Position numbers and translations under genes: made by a program
Notes under the pieces: model-generated
Database searches by the model: none
What the model saw: the letters and a program-made list of their open reading frames with translations, nothing else
What the model was told of the DNA's origin: nothing
Shown here: positions 6,969 through 16,150 of the stretch, one piece after another
Layout: each line of letters begins with the position of its first letter
How positions within the stretch are numbered: the stretch's first letter is position 1
From: Phaeodactylibacter sp964397205
GTDB taxonomy: Bacteria > Bacteroidota > Bacteroidia > Chitinophagales > Saprospiraceae
DNA: 30,761 nucleotides
Direction of reading: 5' to 3'
NCBI GenBank assembly: GCA_964397205.1
Contig: CAYNIT010000026.1
Span: forward strand, 1-30,761

Positions 6969-9900
6969 ATGCTAGGGAAAGCCTTCCGATCTGCTGCCGC
7001 CTTCTTGTTCCTCGTTTTGCCGCTGGAAGCCCAAGTTCCGATGCGCCCGGCGAGCGCTGCGCTGCCTTTGGCGGAAGTAGAGCTGCTGGAAATGCCGGCC
7101 CAGAACAATGAAGCGCTGCTGGCGAAAGAAATGGCGGAGCGCAAACCTGGCCGAGCCCCTCGTTTCGCCCAGTCCATAGAGGTGGACGTACGGCCTTCAG
7201 AAACCGGCAGCTGGGAAGTTTTGCCCGATGATCGCTTACTTTGGCGCTTGCGCATCCGTTCGCCGGGCGCTTATTCCATCAACCTGGGGTTTTCGGCCTT
7301 CTACCTGCCCGAAGACGCAACGCTGCTGCTTTACAATCCAAGCCGCTCCGAAGTGCTGGGGCCTTTCACCGCTGCAGATAACGACGATCACTACCAACTG
7401 TGGACGCCGGTGCTCGGTGGAGACGAAGCAGTGCTAGAGCTGCAGGTGCCTGCCTCAAGCCGTTCGCAGGTGCAGCTCTGGCTGACATCGGTCAACCACG
7501 ATTTTCTCAACTTCTACGGCATGACCACCGGCAACTGCCATCTGGATGTAGCCTGTGGCGAATCCGAGGGCTGGCCCATCGTGGAAGCCTACCAGGAGGC
7601 CATACAATCCGTTGCCGTGTACGGCTTAGGCGGCGACACTTTTTGCAGCGGCTTTTTGATCAACAATACCAACGAAGATTGCCGGCCCTACTTCATGACC
7701 GCCCACCACTGCGAAGTGGGGCCAGTGAATGCCCCGACCGTGGTCGCCTACTGGAACTACGAAAATTCATCTTGCCGGCAGCCCGGCACGGTAGCCAGCG
7801 GCAACGATGGAGATGGTTCGCTGGGGAATTTCAATACTGGTGCCATATACCGGGCGGGCAGCAGCAGTTCTGATTTTGTCCTGCTAGAGCTGGACGACCC
7901 CATCCCGCTTTCCGCCAATGCCTACTTTGCCGGCTGGTCCCGGGCTGGAGAGCCTCCAAAGGACACCTTGGCTTGTGTACACCATCCGGATGGTGCTGAG
8001 AAACGCATCAGCATCAGTTACAGCGATACCTACCCGGGGGTCTGGGGAAACGGCAGCCAGGAAGTGCCGGGCGGCAACCATTTGATACTGCCATCCTGGG
8101 ACATCGGCAGCACGGAATACGGCTCCTCGGGGGCTCCGCTGCTGGACCGGAACAATCGGGTGGTCGGACAATTGCACGGGGGAGCAGCGAGCTGCTCCAA
8201 CAATGGCTATGATGCCTTCGGCTGGTTGAATGCCGCCTGGGACGGCCCGCATCCCGACAACCGGCTTTCCGATTGGCTGGACCCGGCGGGGGAAGGAGCC
8301 TGGGCAATAGATGGCCGCTGGAATTCGACCTGCAACGTCACGCTGGGCATTCAGAATAGTGAAGCAGAGCTTTGCGCGCCCGGCACCGCTCATTTCAATC
8401 TGGAAGTTGGGGAAGCTTTCGTGGGGCCAGTTACCCTCAGCCTGTCCGGCTTGCCGGCTGCATTTGACTATACCTTCAGCAGCAATCCGGCGGTGCCCGG
8501 CAGCAGCCTCAGCTTGACCGTCGATGTGCCCGAGGCTACCCTGCAGGAGGGGCACCTGGATTTCACGGTGGAAGCTGCAGGCACCTACAATAGCTTGTCG
8601 ATTGGTGCTAGCCTGCTGGTAGTAACGAGCGTGCCCCAAGCCCCTGCCGTTCTGTCCCCGGAAAGCGGTGCCGTAGGTTTGCCCCTCTTGCCAGAAATAC
8701 AGTGGGCGGAAGCTAGCAATGCCCTAGCCTACGATTTGCAGCTGGCCCGGGATTCTGCCTTTTCGCAGCTGGTGGTGGACCAGAGCCATATCGGGCAAGC
8801 CTATTTCAGCGGCGCTGTACTGGACAACAATACCGACTACTACTGCCGGGTCAGGGCGCGCAACTTGTGCGGGCCAGGGCCTTGGTCGCCCATCTATCAG
8901 TTCCGTACAGCGGCCACAGTTTGCCGCGAGCGACTGCCCGCCGGACTGCCCATTCCCATAGATGCCGGCGACCCGAATAGCATAAGCTCTGCTCTGGAGG
9001 TAGAGGCAGAGGGCACGGTGGCGGCGGTGCGCCTGAAGCAATTGGAGATCAAACATTCTTTCGTAGGCGATCTTTCGGCTTTTCTGCGCTCGCCCTCCGG
9101 CACCATTGTTAAGCTTTTTGACCGGCCTGGCTTCCCCTTATTTCCCTTTGGCTGTATCGGATCGGACCTGCAGCTGAGCTTTTCGGATGACGCGCCGCTT
9201 GCTCCTGCTGATTTGGAGTTGAGTTGCAACGAAGAGCCGCCCGCTATAAGCGGAGCTTTCCAACCCTTGCAGGCTTTCGCCCAATTTGTAGGAGAGCCGG
9301 CAGCGGGCAGCTGGGAGTTAATCGTAGTCGATAACTTCAACGAGGACGGAGGAGTGCTCACCGACTGGGAGCTGGAGCTGTGCAGTACCTTCCCGAATGA
9401 GGCCAGGGTATTTGCTGCGGAGCGCCCCATGCAAGTTTGCCAGGGAGATAGCTTGGAGCAGCAGCTCTACATCGGAACCGGATACGAAGGAAACGTCTCG
9501 CTGGTGCTGCACGATATCGGCAGCGCCTTTTCCGCTACCCTTGACCAATACCTGGTGGCACCGGGAAGTTTCGTGACTCTGAAGCTCAAGGATTTTTCCG
9601 CAGCTGGATCGTTTGAGTTCGGCTTGCGGGCGGCTGACAGCTCCTCGACTACCGATTTGCCCTTGAACCTCGAGGTGCTGCAGCCGCCCGGTGCTCCCAT
9701 GCTGCAGAACCCGCCTGATCAATCGCTGGTTGACGAGTGGAACGTTGCCTTCCAATGGTCTTCGGCTACTACGGCGGACTCTTTCCGGTTGCAAGTCGCA
9801 GCGGACAGTGCCTTTAACGAATTGGTGGTGGATGCCTTTGGGCTGCAAAGCCAGTACAGCCTGACTAACGCTTTGCCCCCCGGGCCTTACTACTGGCGGG

Positions 9901-10235
9901 TCAAAGCCATCAATGAATGCGGTGCGGCCTGGAGCAAAGTTTTCAGCTTTTTCCAGGACGGCACTATGACATCAGCTTCTGCAGGCCAAACAGAGGGCGT
10001 TTTCTTACAGGCCTATCCCAACCCCACCGATGGGAGGCTCTGGGTAGAATGGGAGGGAGCGCTTTCGGAAGACATTTTGCTACGCCTTTACAACCACCAA
10101 GGACAGTTGTTGCATACCTATGAGGTAAGCGGCGATACGGCTCAGCTGCAGCTGCAGCAGTTGCCAAGCGGCCTGTACCTTTTGCAATGGCAATCGGGTG
10201 GAATGGAAGCTACTCGACGGATCATCTTGAAGTAG
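6969..10235 (+). CDS. T9SS-exported trypsin-like (lysyl endopeptidase-type) serine protease with Fn3-like, P and sorting domains
   Basis: 1088 aa. A signal peptide ending LPLEAQ is followed by a propeptide-like region (~25-180). A chymotrypsin-fold protease domain follows (~185-450), with catalytic His247 in TAHHC, Asp302 in SSDFVLLEL and Ser387 in YGSSGAPL; its cysteine pattern and layout resemble bacterial lysyl endopeptidase. Next come a Fn3-like domain (~558-648), a proprotein-convertase P domain (~654-808, LKQLEIKHSFVGDLSAFLRS through GSWELIVVDNF), and a second Fn3-like domain (~901-994). The last ~83 residues are a T9SS type A sorting domain (AYPNPTDGRLWVEW and GLYLLQWQSGG, ending ILK). 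It should be exported through the outer membrane and act on extracellular protein. It has its own promoter. Cleavage after lysine is by family analogy only. Confidence 0.88.
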   Translation: MLGKAFRSAAAFLFLVLPLEAQVPMRPASAALPLAEVELLEMPAQNNEALLAKEMAERKPGRAPRFAQSIEVDVRPSETGSWEVLPDDRLLWRLRIRSPGAYSINLGFSAFYLPEDATLLLYNPSRSEVLGPFTAADNDDHYQLWTPVLGGDEAVLELQVPASSRSQVQLWLTSVNHDFLNFYGMTTGNCHLDVACGESEGWPIVEAYQEAIQSVAVYGLGGDTFCSGFLINNTNEDCRPYFMTAHHCEVGPVNAPTVVAYWNYENSSCRQPGTVASGNDGDGSLGNFNTGAIYRAGSSSSDFVLLELDDPIPLSANAYFAGWSRAGEPPKDTLACVHHPDGAEKRISISYSDTYPGVWGNGSQEVPGGNHLILPSWDIGSTEYGSSGAPLLDRNNRVVGQLHGGAASCSNNGYDAFGWLNAAWDGPHPDNRLSDWLDPAGEGAWAIDGRWNSTCNVTLGIQNSEAELCAPGTAHFNLEVGEAFVGPVTLSLSGLPAAFDYTFSSNPAVPGSSLSLTVDVPEATLQEGHLDFTVEAAGTYNSLSIGASLLVVTSVPQAPAVLSPESGAVGLPLLPEIQWAEASNALAYDLQLARDSAFSQLVVDQSHIGQAYFSGAVLDNNTDYYCRVRARNLCGPGPWSPIYQFRTAATVCRERLPAGLPIPIDAGDPNSISSALEVEAEGTVAAVRLKQLEIKHSFVGDLSAFLRSPSGTIVKLFDRPGFPLFPFGCIGSDLQLSFSDDAPLAPADLELSCNEEPPAISGAFQPLQAFAQFVGEPAAGSWELIVVDNFNEDGGVLTDWELELCSTFPNEARVFAAERPMQVCQGDSLEQQLYIGTGYEGNVSLVLHDIGSAFSATLDQYLVAPGSFVTLKLKDFSAAGSFEFGLRAADSSSTTDLPLNLEVLQPPGAPMLQNPPDQSLVDEWNVAFQWSSATTADSFRLQVAADSAFNELVVDAFGLQSQYSLTNALPPGPYYWRVKAINECGAAWSKVFSFFQDGTMTSASAGQTEGVFLQAYPNPTDGRLWVEWEGALSEDILLRLYNHQGQLLHTYEVSGDTAQLQLQQLPSGLYLLQWQSGGMEATRRIILK

Positions 10236-10255
10236 CCATTGCGTGGGAGATTGCT

Positions 10256-10263
10256 TACATTTG
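10256..10263 (+). promoter_or_regulatory. Bacteroidota -7 promoter box for the fumarylacetoacetase-dacB pair
   Basis: TACATTTG is an exact TAnnTTTG match just after the protease stop codon. The expected start near 10270 leaves a leader of only about 10 bases before ATG 10280. No -33 TTG lies at ideal spacing; the nearest is at 10239-10241. Confidence 0.5.
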
Positions 10264-10279
10264 CCCAAAACCAAATTAT

Positions 10280-11551
10280 ATGATCAAAGCTAACGACCCT
10301 GCCCTGAAGTCTTGGGTGGATGTCCCGCAAGGAAGCGATTTCCCCATACAAAACCTGCCCTTTGGGGTGTTCAAAACGCCCGGTTTGCAGCCCCGGGTCT
10401 GCACCGCCATTGGCGAATACGTAGCCGACCTGAGCGTGCTGGCGGAGCATGGCTTTTTTGATGACCTAGACGTAGACAGTTCCGTGTTTTACCAGCCTTT
10501 TCTCAATGAGTTCATCGGGCTGGGCAAAGCCAAAACGAGTGCTGTGCGCAACCGGCTCTCCGAAATCCTAGACGACGATTTAGAAGAGTGGGATGCCAGT
10601 CAGCTGGCTGATTATTTCCTGCACCGGCAGTCGGAAGTGGAAATGTTGCTTCCGGTTCGGGTAGGCGATTACACCGATTTCTACTCCAGCCGGGAGCATG
10701 CTACCAATATCGGCACGATGTTCCGGGGCAAGGAAAATGCCCTGATGCCCAACTGGCTGCACCTGCCGGTTGGCTACCATGGCCGGGCTTCTTCCATTGT
10801 GGTATCCGGCACGCCGGTGCGCCGGCCCATGGGGCAGCAGTTGCCTAAGGAGGCGGAATCCCCTGTTTTCGGAGCTTCCAAGCTGCTGGATTTTGAGTTG
10901 GAAATGGCTTTTGTAGTGGGCCGTGAAACTACCCTCGGAGACCGGGTGCCAGTAGAAAAAGCGGAGGATTATATCTTTGGCCTGACCTTGTTCAATGACT
11001 GGTCGGCGAGAGACATCCAGAAGTGGGAGTACGTCCCTCTCGGCCCATTCCTGGGCAAAAGCTTTGCTTCCACTGTATCTCCCTGGATTGTAACCCTGGA
11101 TGCCCTGCAGCCCTTTCGGACGGAAGGCCCGGCACAGGAGCCGGCGCCGCTTCCTTACCTTCAGCAGTCTGGTGCCCACAGTTTTGACATACAGTTGAGC
11201 GTTGATCTGCAGCTGGCATCCGGTGCGGCAAAAACGGTCTGCCGCTCCAATTTCAAATACCTCTACTGGACGATGGCGCAGCAGCTGGCGCACCACACCG
11301 TCAATGGCTGCAATCTGAAGATAGGCGATATGATGGCATCCGGCACCATTAGCGGAGCTGAGGCAAGTTCCTTCGGCTCTATGCTGGAAATATCCTGGCG
11401 GGGCACCCAGCCTGTGCCCATGCCGGACGGGAGCGAGCGCAAATTCATTTTGGATGGCGACACAGTCATCCTGCGCGGCCACTGCGAGCGGGATGGTGTG
11501 CGTATAGGTTTCGGAGAAGCAGCCGGCGAAGTGCTGCCAGCTGCGGAGTAA
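10280..11551 (+). CDS. fahA: Fumarylacetoacetase
   Basis: 423 aa, similar to animal and bacterial FAH (about 420). It hydrolyses fumarylacetoacetate to fumarate and acetoacetate, the last step of tyrosine/phenylalanine breakdown in the cytoplasm. Highly conserved blocks are DYTDFYSSREHATNIGTMFR, NALMPNWLHLPVGYHGRASS (with the HGRAS histidine, His167), FELEMAFVV, NDWSARDIQKWEYVPLGPF and the C-terminal ASGTISG. ATG 10280 is chosen because family similarity begins right there and because the promoter lies between it and any upstream in-frame start. Its stop codon overlaps the ATG of dacB by one base, so the two are translationally linked. No other tyrosine-degradation genes are nearby. Confidence 0.95.
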   Translation: MIKANDPALKSWVDVPQGSDFPIQNLPFGVFKTPGLQPRVCTAIGEYVADLSVLAEHGFFDDLDVDSSVFYQPFLNEFIGLGKAKTSAVRNRLSEILDDDLEEWDASQLADYFLHRQSEVEMLLPVRVGDYTDFYSSREHATNIGTMFRGKENALMPNWLHLPVGYHGRASSIVVSGTPVRRPMGQQLPKEAESPVFGASKLLDFELEMAFVVGRETTLGDRVPVEKAEDYIFGLTLFNDWSARDIQKWEYVPLGPFLGKSFASTVSPWIVTLDALQPFRTEGPAQEPAPLPYLQQSGAHSFDIQLSVDLQLASGAAKTVCRSNFKYLYWTMAQQLAHHTVNGCNLKIGDMMASGTISGAEASSFGSMLEISWRGTQPVPMPDGSERKFILDGDTVILRGHCERDGVRIGFGEAAGEVLPAAE

Positions 11552-13059
11552 TGCTGGCTCAAGAGAGCGATGACGCTATTTCTTTAGAAAAAACTGATAC
11601 TTTGAGCCCTTCTGCTCTACACTTGCTGTTGTGGCTGTTCAGCCTGCCCCTCTGCCTCAGCGCCCAGAATGCTTGGCAGCGTGCGGCTGACCGGCTGGCG
11701 GCGCATCCCAGCCTCCGGCACGGGCAACTCAGCTTGTGTGTGATTGACCTGCGGACCGGGAAAGAGCTGGCAGCAATTGCCCCGGACCGGAGCCTCCGCC
11801 CGGCTTCCAGCCTTAAGGTGCTGACAACCGGGACCGCCCTGGCTTTGCTGGGGCCGGATTACCGATTCCGGACTGAACTGCGGCAAACGGGCTCCATCAC
11901 TGCCGATGGCCGGCTGGAAGGCGATCTTTTGATTCGGGGGTACGGCGACCCTACCCTCGGCTCGCCCCTCCTGCCGGAAGGCAATGGCCCCGAGGAGATG
12001 CTGCGACAGCTTCGCCTGGCCGTTCAGCGCGCCGGCATACGCAGTATAAGCGGCAAAATTGTCGGCGATGCCCGTTTGTATGGCTCCAATGCCCTTTGCC
12101 CCAGCTGGGAATGGGAGGACTTGGGCAATTACTACGCAGCAGGTACTTGGTCGCTCAATTGGCATGAGAACTTCTATTACCTCCACTTGGATCAGCGGCC
12201 GCGGGGGCAGCAGCCTGAGGTCGCAGGCTGGGCACCGCCGGTGCCGGGGCTGCGTATTTTGAACGAGCTGCGCTCAGGTGCTCCGGGCAGTGGCGATCAG
12301 GCTTACCTCTACGGTGCTCCTTATCAGTTTGCCCGCTACCTCCGGGGCAGCATTCCAGCTGGCCGGGGTACCTTTACGATAAAGGGGGCTCTGCCCAATC
12401 CCCCTCTATTATTGGCACAGGAGTTGAAACGCGCACTGGCGTACGTCGCTATCCCAAGCGGGCCGGCAACGGCTTGGCTGGATAAGGCGCAGGGAGACAG
12501 GCCCGGCCGGCTGCTTTTCACCCACCGTTCGCCCACCTTAGCCGCCGTAGCGAAACGGTGTAATATGGAGAGCGTCAATCTGTACAGCGAAGCGCTGCTG
12601 CGAGCGCTGGCTTTCGAGCAGGAAGGGAGGGGGAGCGTCGCTGAGGCATTGGCTCTGATGCAGTCTTACTGGGAAAGCCGCGGATTGAGCTGGCGGGGCG
12701 TTTATTTGGAGGACGGCAGCGGCCTGTCAGGGGGCAACTTGGTGCCCGCTCGCTTTATGGCGGCATTCATGCGCAAAATGGCGCTCGGGCCCGAAGAAGC
12801 TGCTGAGGCGTTCCGAGCCTCCCTGCCAGTTGCTGGGCGCTCCGGGTCCATGGAGTACAGCCTACGCGGCACTCGGGCACAGGGGCGGCTACAAGCCAAA
12901 AGTGGTACGCTGCGCCGGGTGCGGTCCTTCACTGGCTACGCTACTGACCGTTCGGGCCGGGAGCTTGCATTCTGTGTGATGGCCAATGATTTCAGCGGAT
13001 CAGGAGGGGAGATGCGGCGGCGGCTGGAAGGATTCCTGCAGTCTCTTTGTGAGAATTGA
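11551..13059 (+). CDS. dacB: D-alanyl-D-alanine carboxypeptidase/endopeptidase, PBP4 type (peptidase S13)
   Basis: 502 aa. An N-terminal hydrophobic segment (~20-38, HLLLWLFSLPLCLSA, then Q) directs export, preceded by an unusually long polar stretch of about 20 residues. The three penicillin-binding motifs are visible: SSLK (Ser86-x-x-Lys89), SVN (in MESVNLYSE) and KSG (in QAKSGTLRR). S13 enzymes remove terminal D-Ala and cut peptide cross-links in periplasmic peptidoglycan. ATG 11551 overlaps the fahA stop (TAATG), which fixes the start and suggests coupled translation. The two functions are unrelated, so the pairing is probably just a compact transcription unit. Confidence 0.93.
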   Translation: MLAQESDDAISLEKTDTLSPSALHLLLWLFSLPLCLSAQNAWQRAADRLAAHPSLRHGQLSLCVIDLRTGKELAAIAPDRSLRPASSLKVLTTGTALALLGPDYRFRTELRQTGSITADGRLEGDLLIRGYGDPTLGSPLLPEGNGPEEMLRQLRLAVQRAGIRSISGKIVGDARLYGSNALCPSWEWEDLGNYYAAGTWSLNWHENFYYLHLDQRPRGQQPEVAGWAPPVPGLRILNELRSGAPGSGDQAYLYGAPYQFARYLRGSIPAGRGTFTIKGALPNPPLLLAQELKRALAYVAIPSGPATAWLDKAQGDRPGRLLFTHRSPTLAAVAKRCNMESVNLYSEALLRALAFEQEGRGSVAEALALMQSYWESRGLSWRGVYLEDGSGLSGGNLVPARFMAAFMRKMALGPEEAAEAFRASLPVAGRSGSMEYSLRGTRAQGRLQAKSGTLRRVRSFTGYATDRSGRELAFCVMANDFSGSGGEMRRRLEGFLQSLCEN

Positions 13060-13061
13060 AT

Positions 13062-13069
13062 TACCTTTG
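13062..13069 (+). promoter_or_regulatory. Bacteroidota -7 promoter box for the methyltransferase gene
   Basis: TACCTTTG is an exact -7 match, 15 bases before ATG 13085, implying a near-leaderless transcript. The upstream TTTG (13046-13049) is closer than the usual -33 spacing. Confidence 0.45.
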
Positions 13070-13084
13070 AAGCAAATTACAATT

Positions 13085-13837
13085 ATGAAATACCGATTTC
13101 CCATACTCCTCTTTTCTGTCGTTGCTGTCAGCTTGCTGTGGAGCTGCCAGGGTGAGCCAAGGACCGGTAATGGCCAGCGAGCTTCTGCTCACCACACCGC
13201 CGATAGCAACCATCATTCTGCCACAACTTCAAAAACGGCGCTCGGTGCTGCTCCACAAGTCAAGGAGAAGGAAATGTACGAAAATACCAACCGGATGGTC
13301 TGGCAGAAACCGGACCTGGTGCTCAGGTTGATGGGAGATCTGAGCAATAAAACAGTGGCGGATATCGGTGCTGGCACCGGCTTTTTCTCCAAACGTCTGG
13401 CCAAGCATGCGGAAAAGGTGATCGCTATCGATATCGACAAGCGCTTTCTAAACTACATCGACAGCGTGAAGGTGTTCGAAATGTCAGAAGCGGCACAGGC
13501 GCGGCTCGAAACCCGACTGGCAGAGCCAGATGACCCTAATTTGGAACCCGGAGAAGCGGATGTTATCATCATCGTCAACACCTTCATGTATATCCGTGAT
13601 AAGGAAGCGTATTTGGAGACGCTCCGGCAAAGCCTTTCGGACGGCGGAGAATTGTTCATCATCGATTTCAAGAAAAAGCGTACCGAACTTGGCCCTCCTT
13701 CTGATATACGGTTGCCATTGTTTGAGGTAGAGGAAATGCTGTACCAAGCCGGCTACCAAGACATAGACGCTAATGATACGGCCTTGGACTATCAATACAT
13801 CATCACCGCGCGCAAGGCAGGCGCTACAGCTCAGTAG
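13085..13837 (+). CDS. Class I SAM-dependent methyltransferase with a lipoprotein-type signal
   Basis: 250 aa. The N-terminus (MKYRFPILLFSVVAVSLLWS, then Cys21) looks like a lipoprotein signal with an approximate lipobox LWSC, followed by a Ser/Thr/His-rich linker (~22-60). Residues ~62-240 form a Rossmann methyltransferase: motif I VADIGAGTGFFSK (~91-103), motif II VIAIDIDKRF, and a motif IV region VIIIVNTFMYI. This is odd because SAM is cytoplasmic, so an exported enzyme would lack its donor. Either the signal is a membrane anchor with the domain inside, or the fold has another role. Its own -7 promoter box sits 15 bases upstream and purA converges on it. Substrate unknown. Confidence 0.83.
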   Translation: MKYRFPILLFSVVAVSLLWSCQGEPRTGNGQRASAHHTADSNHHSATTSKTALGAAPQVKEKEMYENTNRMVWQKPDLVLRLMGDLSNKTVADIGAGTGFFSKRLAKHAEKVIAIDIDKRFLNYIDSVKVFEMSEAAQARLETRLAEPDDPNLEPGEADVIIIVNTFMYIRDKEAYLETLRQSLSDGGELFIIDFKKKRTELGPPSDIRLPLFEVEEMLYQAGYQDIDANDTALDYQYIITARKAGATAQ

Positions 13838-13883
13838 TGATAGGGTATAGGAGGAGGCAGCAACGGCACATGGTAGCTCCAGC

Positions 13884-15152
13884 TTATTTCAATATCAATT
13901 TGCTGCGTTCTGGCCCGGTGGACACCATGGTAATGGGGACATCCAGTTTGTCCTCCAAGAACATCAAATAATCGCGCGCTTCCTCGGGCAGCTGCCCGAA
14001 GGATCTGACTTTTTCCAGAGACCGCCGCCAGCCTGCTTTGGCTTCGTAGACCGGTTCAATGTTGATATCGCAGAGGTCGTAGGGGATTTGCTCGGTTGGC
14101 TCGCCCTCCACTTCGTACCCTATGGCTGCTTCCACTTGCTCGAAGCGGTTCAGTACGTCTATTTTGGTGATGACCAGTTGGGTCACGCCGTTCAGCATGA
14201 TGGTATAGCGCAGCTGCGGCAAGTCGATCCAGCCGCAGCGTCTGGGCCGGCCGGTTGTTGCTCCAAATTCGCCGCCTTCTCGGCGGAGCATTTCGCCGGC
14301 TTCGCCCTCCAGTTCGGTAGGGAAGGGGCCGGCACCTACACGGGTGCAGTAGGCTTTGGAAATGCCAATGACCTCGCCGATCTTGTCTGGGGCAACGCCC
14401 AGGCCAATGCAAACGCCAGCGGTGATGGTATTGGAGGAGGTGACAAAAGGGTAGGTGCCGTAGTCGATGTCGAGCATAGACCCCTGAGCGCCTTCCGCCA
14501 GTATGCGTTTGTCCTGCTGCAGGGCTTGGTCGATGAAGTACTCGCCGTCCACCACCCGGAGCTGGCGCAATTCCTCCACCGTTTCCATCCACCGGGCTTC
14601 CTCTGCTTCCAGGTCGAAGTCGATTTCCGGGTAAATGGAGAGCAATTGCATGTGCTTTTCCTTCAGTGCCTCATAGCGCTCTTGGAAATTGGAGCGCAGC
14701 AAATCGCCCACCCGCAGGCCATTGCGGCCGGTCTTGTCCATGTAAGTTGGACCGATGCCCTTCAGGGTAGAGCCGATTTTGGACTTGCCCTTAGCATTTT
14801 CGGAGGCGGCATCCAGGTATCGGTGGGTAGGCAGAATAAGATGGGCCTTTTTGGATACCAGCAGCCGCTCCCGGTAGTCAATCTCCGCTTTGCGGAGTTC
14901 CGCCATCTCTTTGGAAAGGACGATGGGGTCAATGACCACGCCATTGCCAATAAGATTCAATAAATTTGACCGGAATATGCCGGACGGAATGGTGTGCAGT
15001 ACGAACTTTTTGCCGTCAAATTTTAAGGTGTGGCCAGCATTGGGCCCACCCTGAAAGCGCGCCACGATGTCGTACGCTTCCGCTAAATAATCCACAATCT
15101 TTCCCTTGCCCTCGTCGCCCCACTGCAATCCAAGGATCACGTCGATCGCCAT
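13884..15152 (-). CDS. purA: Adenylosuccinate synthase
   Basis: 422 aa, normal length. It joins IMP and aspartate using GTP, the committed step to AMP, in the cytoplasm. The N-terminus MAIDVILGLQWGDEGKGK contains the catalytic Asp13 and phosphate loop, and GPNAGHT carries catalytic His41; these match the E. coli numbering. Further family blocks are GSTLKGIGPTYMDK, LAEGAQGSMLDIDYGTYPFVTSSN (GTP/IMP site) and GEVIGISKAYCTRVGAGPFPTE. It is the last gene of the minus-strand rel/Fur/STAS/purA cluster, 78 bases after the STAS gene. A one-mismatch -7 box (TTAATTTG on the minus strand, 15189-15196) may give it a promoter of its own. Confidence 0.96.
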   Translation of the reverse strand: MAIDVILGLQWGDEGKGKIVDYLAEAYDIVARFQGGPNAGHTLKFDGKKFVLHTIPSGIFRSNLLNLIGNGVVIDPIVLSKEMAELRKAEIDYRERLLVSKKAHLILPTHRYLDAASENAKGKSKIGSTLKGIGPTYMDKTGRNGLRVGDLLRSNFQERYEALKEKHMQLLSIYPEIDFDLEAEEARWMETVEELRQLRVVDGEYFIDQALQQDKRILAEGAQGSMLDIDYGTYPFVTSSNTITAGVCIGLGVAPDKIGEVIGISKAYCTRVGAGPFPTELEGEAGEMLRREGGEFGATTGRPRRCGWIDLPQLRYTIMLNGVTQLVITKIDVLNRFEQVEAAIGYEVEGEPTEQIPYDLCDINIEPVYEAKAGWRRSLEKVRSFGQLPEEARDYLMFLEDKLDVPITMVSTGPERSKLILK

Positions 15153-15230
15153 TGCTAACTGGTTTTATAGCTGGTTTTTTGAAAAACGCAAATTAATAAA
15201 ACCTCGGTGAATAAGCGGTTTTTTCTGCTT

Positions 15231-15578
15231 TTACTTAGTGATAGCCTGGGTAGCTTCCTCCACGCTAGGGCTGATCAGGAAGATGGGCTTGAGCTTGGTC
15301 ATCTCCAGCAGATCCAGCACCTTATTAGAAGGATTGGCTACGGCTATATCGCCGCCTTCTTCCTGGGAGCGGGCACGCAGCGTTATCAGAAAGTTCAGCC
15401 CCACGCTGTTCATGTAGCGGATTTGGCTGAGGTCCACCACAAATCGGGAGTGCCCCTGATCAATGCGCTGCTGGGCAGCTTTGAGGATTTCGTTATTGGC
15501 GTACTCACTGAGCAGATCCTTCACTTTGAGTATTTGTACGCCCCCATCTTTTTCGTCAATAGAGTAAGTCAAGTTCAT
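15231..15578 (-). CDS. STAS-domain protein, anti-sigma factor antagonist (SpoIIAA-like)
   Basis: 115 aa, the standard length for a single STAS domain. The conserved strand-turn-helix FVVDLSQIRYMNSVGLNFL carries Ser58 at the position phosphorylated in SpoIIAA/RsbV proteins. The domain normally binds an anti-sigma kinase and releases a sigma factor or other partner in a phosphorylation-controlled way. Neither a matching kinase nor a PP2C phosphatase is visible here, so its partner must be elsewhere. It starts 6 bases after the Fur-family gene stop, so the two are cotranscribed. Confidence 0.9.
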   Translation of the reverse strand: MNLTYSIDEKDGGVQILKVKDLLSEYANNEILKAAQQRIDQGHSRFVVDLSQIRYMNSVGLNFLITLRARSQEEGGDIAVANPSNKVLDLLEMTKLKPIFLISPSVEEATQAITK

Positions 15579-15584
15579 GGGATG

Positions 15585-16088
15585 TTAACTTTCTTCAGCG
15601 GTGGATTCTTCTTGGTTTTTGCCGGCGGTGCGCGGGCAAGCCCCATCGCATTGGCCGTACAAATTGAGAGAATGGTGGGTAATCTTGAACTTCAGCAGAT
15701 CTCCCATCATGTTTTTGATCTGTTGTATGCGGGGGTCGCAAAACTCGAGCACTTTACCGCAGTCCACACAGATGAGGTGGTCGTGTTGCTTATAGCCGTA
15801 GGACTTCTCGTACTGCGCCAGGTTTTTGCCAAATTGGTGCTTTTTGACCAGATCGCAATTGACGAGCAATTCCAGCGTATTGTAAACCGTAGCTCGGCTC
15901 ACGCGGTAGTTCTGGTTTTTCATATGGATGTAGAGCGCCTCAGCATCGAAATGGTCGGATCGCTTGTAGATCTCCTCCAGGATGGCGAAGCGCTCCGGCG
16001 TTTTGCGAAAGCTGTTGTTCTCTAGATGGGAAGCAAAGATGTTCTTCACTTCCTTAATGATTTCCTCTTGTGTTCGGCCCACACTCAT
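15585..16088 (-). CDS. Fur family transcriptional regulator
   Basis: 167 aa. A winged-helix DNA-binding half (~25-85, RKTPERFAILEEIY and YRVSRATVYNTLELL) precedes a dimer/metal half (~95-152) with HDHLICVDCGKVLEF (His102, His104, Cys107, Cys110) and CDGAC (Cys147, Cys151), the likely structural zinc site. The C-terminal 16 residues are a polar tail. The family includes Fur, PerR and Zur; sequence alone does not settle which metal or peroxide it senses. It lies 62 bases after rel and 6 bases before the STAS gene, all on the minus strand. The start is the ATG giving MSVGRTQEEI. Confidence 0.93.
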   Translation of the reverse strand: MSVGRTQEEIIKEVKNIFASHLENNSFRKTPERFAILEEIYKRSDHFDAEALYIHMKNQNYRVSRATVYNTLELLVNCDLVKKHQFGKNLAQYEKSYGYKQHDHLICVDCGKVLEFCDPRIQQIKNMMGDLLKFKITHHSLNLYGQCDGACPRTAGKNQEESTAEES

Positions 16089-16150
16089 AACCTGAAGTTA
16101 ATTCAAAAAATCTATAATCGCGGTAAAGTGCAGGGACGACCAAGTTCACT

